A stretch of 26,662 bases of DNA from JAOZTV01 sp965371805 (GTDB lineage: Bacteria > Acidobacteriota > Aminicenantia > UBA2199), in the NCBI GenBank assembly GCA_965371805.1, contig CBDUZW010000071.1:1-26662 (forward strand). Reading direction: 5' to 3'. Shown here in pieces: positions 22,534 through 26,662 of this stretch (position 1 is the first letter of the stretch; every line of letters starts with the position of its first letter). Made by a program: the position numbers and the translations under genes. The notes beneath the pieces were generated by a model. It saw only the letters and a list, made by a program, of their open reading frames with translations. It made no database searches and was not told where the DNA came from.

Positions 22534-23931
22534 TTATGGAGTTGAGACTGCAATTGAACAGGGATCATTAAGCCACACATATTTTCTGATCCATATAAAA
22601 GAGAGTATATTAGATATTGCACCACCAAAAACAAATGAGATCCATACCACTTCAATAGGCGCATCAAACAAATAAACAGCCACATATGACATCAAAACAC
22701 CTATGAGTAACACTCTTACTGTGGTTATAATCAGGGTTGGCCATCCATAACCTAAACCCTGTAAAATACGCCCGGTTGTCATACCAAAAGACATAAAAGG
22801 AAATGCAAAAACGATATAATGAATATAAGTGGTTCCTATTTGAATTACAGTAGGATCCTGAGTAAAAATCCTTACAATATACTCTGATAAAAAGAATGCA
22901 ATACCTCCAAGTAAAACAGCAGTAAATAAGGCCCATTTATAAGTGTATATAGCAGTTGAACGTACCAGATCAGGGCGATTGGCTCCTGCAAACATTCCGA
23001 TTACTGTCATTGCCGCAGATGCTAATCCCAATACCGGTAGAGCGACTATCATATCAATCTTTGATCCCGCACCATATCCAGCTACTTCCAACTGACCAAA
23101 TTCTGCCAGAACCCGGTTAACAAGCATCATTCCTATTGCCATTACAAAATGAATAAGAGTTGCCGGACCACCCAGTTTAAAAACTCCAATCACAATTCTT
23201 TTTGCCAGAGGCATAAGTGAAAATCGAAATTTTGCCATAAATTTCTTAGAGATTAACGCTAAATATAAAAATATTAAAACAGATATCATTGAAGCCATAA
23301 GAGTTGCATATGCTGCACCTTTTATTCCCATATCAAGAGCAAAAATAAAAATTGGATCAAAAACCACATTTAATAAAGTGCTGACTCCTAGAACTATCAT
23401 CGGGGTTTTTGCATCACCCTCTCCTGTCAGAACAGCTCGAAAAACAGTCGAAATAAAAAAAAACGGCATTGCAAAACAGATTGGCACCAGATATTCCCAG
23501 GCAAATTCTGCAGTTTTTGCCTTAGCACCCAGAAGAGATATTATGTCATGTCCCGTAAGAAGCCCTGTTAAGGCAAATAATATACCTAATACAAAAGCAA
23601 GGGTCAATCCATTGGAGGCCACCTGGTCAACATTCCTGGTATCTCTACGGCCAACCGCCTGAGCAATAGTAGCCGTTATTCCAGTGGCTAGACCGTTTGT
23701 AAAAGCAATTGCAATAAAAAAAAATGCTCCTATAAAGGTTGACGCAGCCAATGCTTCAGGACCTAATCTACCTATAAAAGCAGCATCAACTATCATATAC
23801 AGGGCATGTACCATAAATCCTGCCATCATAGGAAATGCAATAATCCAAACAGCTCTTTTCGGGTGTTTTATAAAACTGTCCAATCGGTCTGAACGGGTAT
23901 CATTAACAGTAAGATTTTTTGGTGATGACAT
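22534..23931 (-). CDS. MATE family efflux transporter
   Basis: 465 aa, the usual MATE length, with 12 hydrophobic helices. Recognisable family features are the start PKRAVWIIAFPMMAGFMVHALYMIVDAAFIG (the P-M-x-x-x-x-x-x-x-x-x-x-x-D helix 1), TNGLATGITATIAQAVGRRD in the helix 2-3 loop, and LTGEGDAKTPMIV then LNVVFDPIFIF in helices 5-6. The second half repeats this plan (PALTLI... as GPATLIHFVMAIGMML; MTTGRILQGLGYGWPTLI). It exports cationic organic compounds by H+ or Na+ antiport in characterised members; the substrate here is unknown. Codon use is richer in G+C than the kinase genes. Transcribed alone from a promoter at about 24015-24043. Confidence 0.93.
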   Translation of the reverse strand: MSSPKNLTVNDTRSDRLDSFIKHPKRAVWIIAFPMMAGFMVHALYMIVDAAFIGRLGPEALAASTFIGAFFFIAIAFTNGLATGITATIAQAVGRRDTRNVDQVASNGLTLAFVLGILFALTGLLTGHDIISLLGAKAKTAEFAWEYLVPICFAMPFFFISTVFRAVLTGEGDAKTPMIVLGVSTLLNVVFDPIFIFALDMGIKGAAYATLMASMISVLIFLYLALISKKFMAKFRFSLMPLAKRIVIGVFKLGGPATLIHFVMAIGMMLVNRVLAEFGQLEVAGYGAGSKIDMIVALPVLGLASAAMTVIGMFAGANRPDLVRSTAIYTYKWALFTAVLLGGIAFFLSEYIVRIFTQDPTVIQIGTTYIHYIVFAFPFMSFGMTTGRILQGLGYGWPTLIITTVRVLLIGVLMSYVAVYLFDAPIEVVWISFVFGGAISNILSFIWIRKYVWLNDPCSIAVSTP

Positions 23932-23957
23932 ATTTATAAAGCCTTACATGGTAGTCC

Positions 23958-23971
23958 AGATAAATTTATCT
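23958..23971. promoter_or_regulatory. Perfect 14-bp palindrome in the MATE leader
   Basis: AGATAAATTTATCT lies between the predicted transcription start (near 24008) and the MATE start codon. It could be a second regulator site or an RNA hairpin in the 5' leader. Confidence 0.3.
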
Positions 23972-24014
23972 TAGAATCCACTTGATATAAAATCCTATTA
24001 TCTATCATTCTTAG

Positions 24015-24043
24015 ATATTAGGATATTGACAACCCATTGTCAA
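24015..24043 (-). promoter_or_regulatory. Sigma-70 promoter of the MATE gene with operator-like dyad
   Basis: The minus strand has a perfect TTGACA (24043-24038), 17-bp spacer and TAATAT (24020-24015). The -35 box is one arm of TTGACAA-TGGG-TTGTCAA (24026-24043), so a dimeric protein bound there would cover the -35 and spacer. This is typical of a repressor (TetR or MarR type) controlling a drug-efflux gene, but no such regulator is in the window. Confidence 0.6.
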
Positions 24044-24071
24044 GTGAACTTTGTACCGGAAAAATTTGTTT

Positions 24072-26303
24072 TTAAAACTGTAATCTATAACTGCATTTAA
24101 TAAAAAAGCTCTGCGATGTCTGATAAAATTTACGCGCATTAAGATCATTGCTCCAGTTTCTACTTCTTGGATCCCAGGAAATATTTTCATGCATTGATCC
24201 ATATCCAACATGAATTACAGTTCCGGGGACAAGTTCATATGAAGCCAGGACATCACTCATAACAGTGTCTAAATAACTGTCATATTGAACTAAAAACCTG
24301 AATAAAAGGTGCTTATTTGGTTGATATGTCGCTCTTGTATACAAGATGTGGTAATCATAAACATCGCTTCCATCACTTTTTTTATCAAAATCAGTATATT
24401 CATAAGACAAATTAAATGATAAGGTCTGCAATGGCTGAAATGTTAATGAGGAAGATATATAAAATTGTTTTCCAAGAAATGGATTCTCATTATCATAATA
24501 TATTCTATTCTTTACCCGGAGATTTAAATTTATCCTTAACCATTTTGTCAATTGAATACCTCCTCCTCCCCAGACACCACTGGTATCAAAAGTTTCTCCA
24601 GACCAGTTCTCTTCCTGAAATATATCCCATGCCAAAGTTAAACTTGCATTTTTTATAAAATTGAATATGACGCCTATATTTAAATACTTGTCTGTCATAC
24701 CTGTTGAATAGTCATAGAGATAGCTTGTAAGAAATACAGGTTTAATTGACTGCAGCCATTTTATTTTTTCTGATTTAATTGAGAAAGTCGGTATCAACTG
24801 TAGATCAGAAAAAAAAATATTTGTACGTCTATAAAAAGCGGTATCCATTTGAAAGTTATCTCCATACTTTTCAAAATTAAAGCCGACATATAATTTTTTT
24901 GTTGAATAATTATATCTACCCGTATATGCAATCCCACTATACTTATCCTCTGTTTCAGGATCATATGTATTTGTATTATAAAAATTTGCAGAAATTGAAT
25001 GGGGTTTTCCAAATCTGAATTTTGTATCAAGGGCAAAGACTCTGTTGTAGTAGTCTCCTAACTCTTTCCCTGAATAGAGACCTCCGATATAATTATCTCC
25101 ATTTAAACTATATTTCACCCTTCCAATGGTATATAAGGCCTCTTTGTCAAGATAATAATTAGTCTCATCTTCAAATTCCCGTCCAGAAGATTTGTCTGAA
25201 GCAATCATTGCACCAAAAGTAACTTTACCGACATCACCGGTTATTCTCCCCCCCCAGGAGGGATCAACTATTTTTCTTGTATGAACTGTGGGGTAAAGGT
25301 TATTATGTGACCCTGAAAGTTGGAATAGATCACCTGATTCCATAAAAAAAGGTCTTTTTTCACGATAAAAAATTGGATATCTTAAATTCCTTGATATCTG
25401 AAAGGAATCACTTTCAACCTGACTAAAATCAGGGTTCACTGTCAACTCTGCAGTAATTGTAGATGTTATACCATATTTCATACTAATTCCAGCATTCAGA
25501 TCACTATCCCCCTTTGACCATGTATCTGGACTTTCTCTGTCCCAGAGACTGCCATAGGTAATAGATGGAATAAACTCTAAAAGCAATTGTTTGGACAGTT
25601 TCCCATATACCACTTCGGTTGTAGAATTGAAAAAACCTTTTCCCGGAATGACTTCAGGCCAGGCACCACTCATTCCAAGTCTATTCACCCGCCTCCAGAA
25701 AATAACGTTCATTGAAACATTTTCTCCATGTTTAAATCTGATACTTTTTAAGGGGATCTTTATTTCAGTTGTATACCCATCATTTACAATCCTGCCGCCA
25801 CTATACCAGACCCAGTCAGGCGCTGAATTTTCACCATTTGCGGGAGTATTGTACATATCTCCCTGCATGCCATTAGGATTGACAAAAAATTCATAAAGAC
25901 TTTGTTTATTACCAAGAGGATCTAAAGCGACGCCACACCAGTCATCTCCCCATGAATTATCTCTCTTTGTTATGGATGTTTTAATTTTATCCGGTTCTGT
26001 GTCATAGCAGTAAAAGGCAAAGTAAAGATTATCTTTATCATAGGCAAGCCATACCTTTGTTTTCTGAGGAAGTATATCACCGTCTGTTGGATTGTAAGTT
26101 ATAAAAACATCATCAACAGATGCCGGACTTTTCCATATTTCATCATCCAGTTTTCCATCTATAACAGGAGCCGTCTTTGCAAGAACTGGAACTAATTTTA
26201 TTATTTTCTGTTTACTCTTTTCAGTTTCAAGATATATATTCAAATTAAAAAACAAAATTACAATAATAAAAACCAGTATTTTTTTTGTCAAACCATTCAT
26301 CAT
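24072..26303 (-). CDS. CBM9-like / DUF5916 outer-membrane-associated protein
   Basis: 743 aa, ATG after GGAAGGAGACAGTTA. Signal peptide about 1-26. Residues 42-230 form a CBM9-like beta sandwich: APVIDGKLDDEIWKSP, TKVWLAYDKDNLYFAFYCYDTEPDKI, and GYTTEIKIPLKSIRF. From about 250 is the DUF5916 region, with VNPDFSQVESD and YPIFYREKRPFFMESGDLFQ as hallmark segments. These are followed by a long run of amphipathic strands to the C-terminus (YRLQF, ending in Phe), suggesting an outer-membrane barrel. Family members occur near peptidase and carbohydrate-use genes; no enzyme activity is established. Its closest neighbour is the MATE gene, with a separate promoter, so it is probably transcribed alone. 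The length fits the family. Confidence 0.88.
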   Translation of the reverse strand: MMNGLTKKILVFIIVILFFNLNIYLETEKSKQKIIKLVPVLAKTAPVIDGKLDDEIWKSPASVDDVFITYNPTDGDILPQKTKVWLAYDKDNLYFAFYCYDTEPDKIKTSITKRDNSWGDDWCGVALDPLGNKQSLYEFFVNPNGMQGDMYNTPANGENSAPDWVWYSGGRIVNDGYTTEIKIPLKSIRFKHGENVSMNVIFWRRVNRLGMSGAWPEVIPGKGFFNSTTEVVYGKLSKQLLLEFIPSITYGSLWDRESPDTWSKGDSDLNAGISMKYGITSTITAELTVNPDFSQVESDSFQISRNLRYPIFYREKRPFFMESGDLFQLSGSHNNLYPTVHTRKIVDPSWGGRITGDVGKVTFGAMIASDKSSGREFEDETNYYLDKEALYTIGRVKYSLNGDNYIGGLYSGKELGDYYNRVFALDTKFRFGKPHSISANFYNTNTYDPETEDKYSGIAYTGRYNYSTKKLYVGFNFEKYGDNFQMDTAFYRRTNIFFSDLQLIPTFSIKSEKIKWLQSIKPVFLTSYLYDYSTGMTDKYLNIGVIFNFIKNASLTLAWDIFQEENWSGETFDTSGVWGGGGIQLTKWLRINLNLRVKNRIYYDNENPFLGKQFYISSSLTFQPLQTLSFNLSYEYTDFDKKSDGSDVYDYHILYTRATYQPNKHLLFRFLVQYDSYLDTVMSDVLASYELVPGTVIHVGYGSMHENISWDPRSRNWSNDLNARKFYQTSQSFFIKCSYRLQF

Positions 26304-26662
26304 TAACTGTCTCCTTCCAACATCTATATACGTAGAATTATTTTTTTTGTTATCTTAATAAATAACTAATATAATTTAGACGCCATATTTCCATTTTTGG
26401 TTACAAAAATCACAATAATTAATTCACAATTTAATTATCAGGGTACCCACAAGGAATACCCCTACCTAAATTCTGATTTATGATTTGTTATATTGCAGGG
26501 AGAATCCCTCGTGGTTGTCCATTTGCTCTATATAACATAGATAACAAATGAAGAGACAGTCTCGGGCACTAGAAATAGTAAATCAGATAATGATTCGTTA
26601 TCAGTTTTCATTACTGTCCTATAAAAACTTGAAGTAAAAGCTGACCAAATGTAGTAAAATAT
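26304..26662. other. Gene-free right edge upstream of the DUF5916 gene
   Basis: No reading frame of note. It holds the ribosome site of the DUF5916 gene, an AT-rich stretch with no convincing promoter boxes, the palindromic repeat pair at 26441-26520, and a small dyad, GAGAC-A-GTCTC, near 26553-26563. Stops occur in all frames that show any similarity to coding sequence. Confidence 0.5.
26441..26520. repeat. Pair of inverted palindromic intergenic repeats
   Basis: GGGTACCCACAAGGAATACC-CCTAC at 26441-26465 and GCAGGGAGAATCCCTCGTGG-TTGTCC at 26495-26520 are imperfect inverted copies of one another. Each can fold on itself (CC-ACAA-GG core in the first, CC-TCGT-GG in the second). They resemble the dispersed bacterial repeat of the form GTAGGGG-CGACCC-TTGTGG-TCGCCC. 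The 29-bp AT-rich centre makes the pair look like a tiny MITE, but the copies are degenerate. Confidence 0.5.

Noticed and set aside
23378..23974. Two plus-strand frames of 94 and 96 codons
   Set aside because: They are antisense to the MATE transporter gene and owe their openness to its codon composition.
26441..26466. GYPQGIPL translation suggesting a reverse-transcriptase motif
   Set aside because: The similarity is limited to a few residues, with stops on both sides; the DNA is better explained as a palindromic intergenic repeat.

Overview
The window is AT-rich Gram-negative DNA: it carries several lipoproteins with lipoboxes, predicted outer-membrane beta-barrels, a CBM9/DUF5916 protein, PD40 (TolB-like) propellers and membrane-anchored Ser/Thr kinases, plus sigma-54 promoters. 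This mix would fit an Acidobacteriota/Aminicenantes-type lineage, but the phylum is an inference I cannot test here. No rRNA, tRNA, CRISPR array or intact insertion sequence was recognised.

Layout, left to right. (1) 1-3183: a minus-strand unit of small membrane and zinc-ribbon proteins (DUF2569 protein, zinc-ribbon membrane protein, 27-aa lipoprotein, LIM-like/multi-TM protein), starting from a sigma-54 promoter at 3167-3183. It ends in a decayed histidine-kinase fragment and another copy of the repeated leader. (2) 3505-6329: a second minus-strand unit with its own sigma-54 promoter (6313-6329): DcrB/PsbP-like protein, 43-aa protein, zinc-ribbon protein, then a MORN/HEAT lipoprotein and a hairpin terminator. 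(3) 6477-8764: a TPR receptor Ser/Thr kinase with a good sigma-70 promoter. (4) 8835-13407: a third sigma-54 unit of six genes (propeller lipoprotein, two beta-barrels, cysteine-rich protein, two small proteins), tailed by a broken copy of the cysteine-rich gene. (5) 13626-14671: a divergent sigma-54 lipoprotein gene. (6) 14758-21380: a four-gene minus-strand operon (two PD40 proteins, two TPR kinases), divergent from a membrane-bound LuxR-type regulator (21522-22463). (7) 22534-26303: a MATE transporter with an operator-like palindrome at its promoter, and a CBM9/DUF5916 protein. The right edge holds a pair of palindromic intergenic repeats.

The most interesting signal is regulatory. Four near-perfect sigma-54 (-24/-12) promoters share upstream palindromes of the form GAAC-NN-GTT, flanked by AT and AT. 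In two regions these occur as two copies exactly 20 bp apart. The transcripts begin with duplicated leader sequences that contain short, apparently translated ORFs (MDLL...SKNS and MKEHEGIW...). This looks like a dispersed regulon of envelope proteins under one unidentified NtrC-type activator, with leader cassettes copied in front of unrelated genes.
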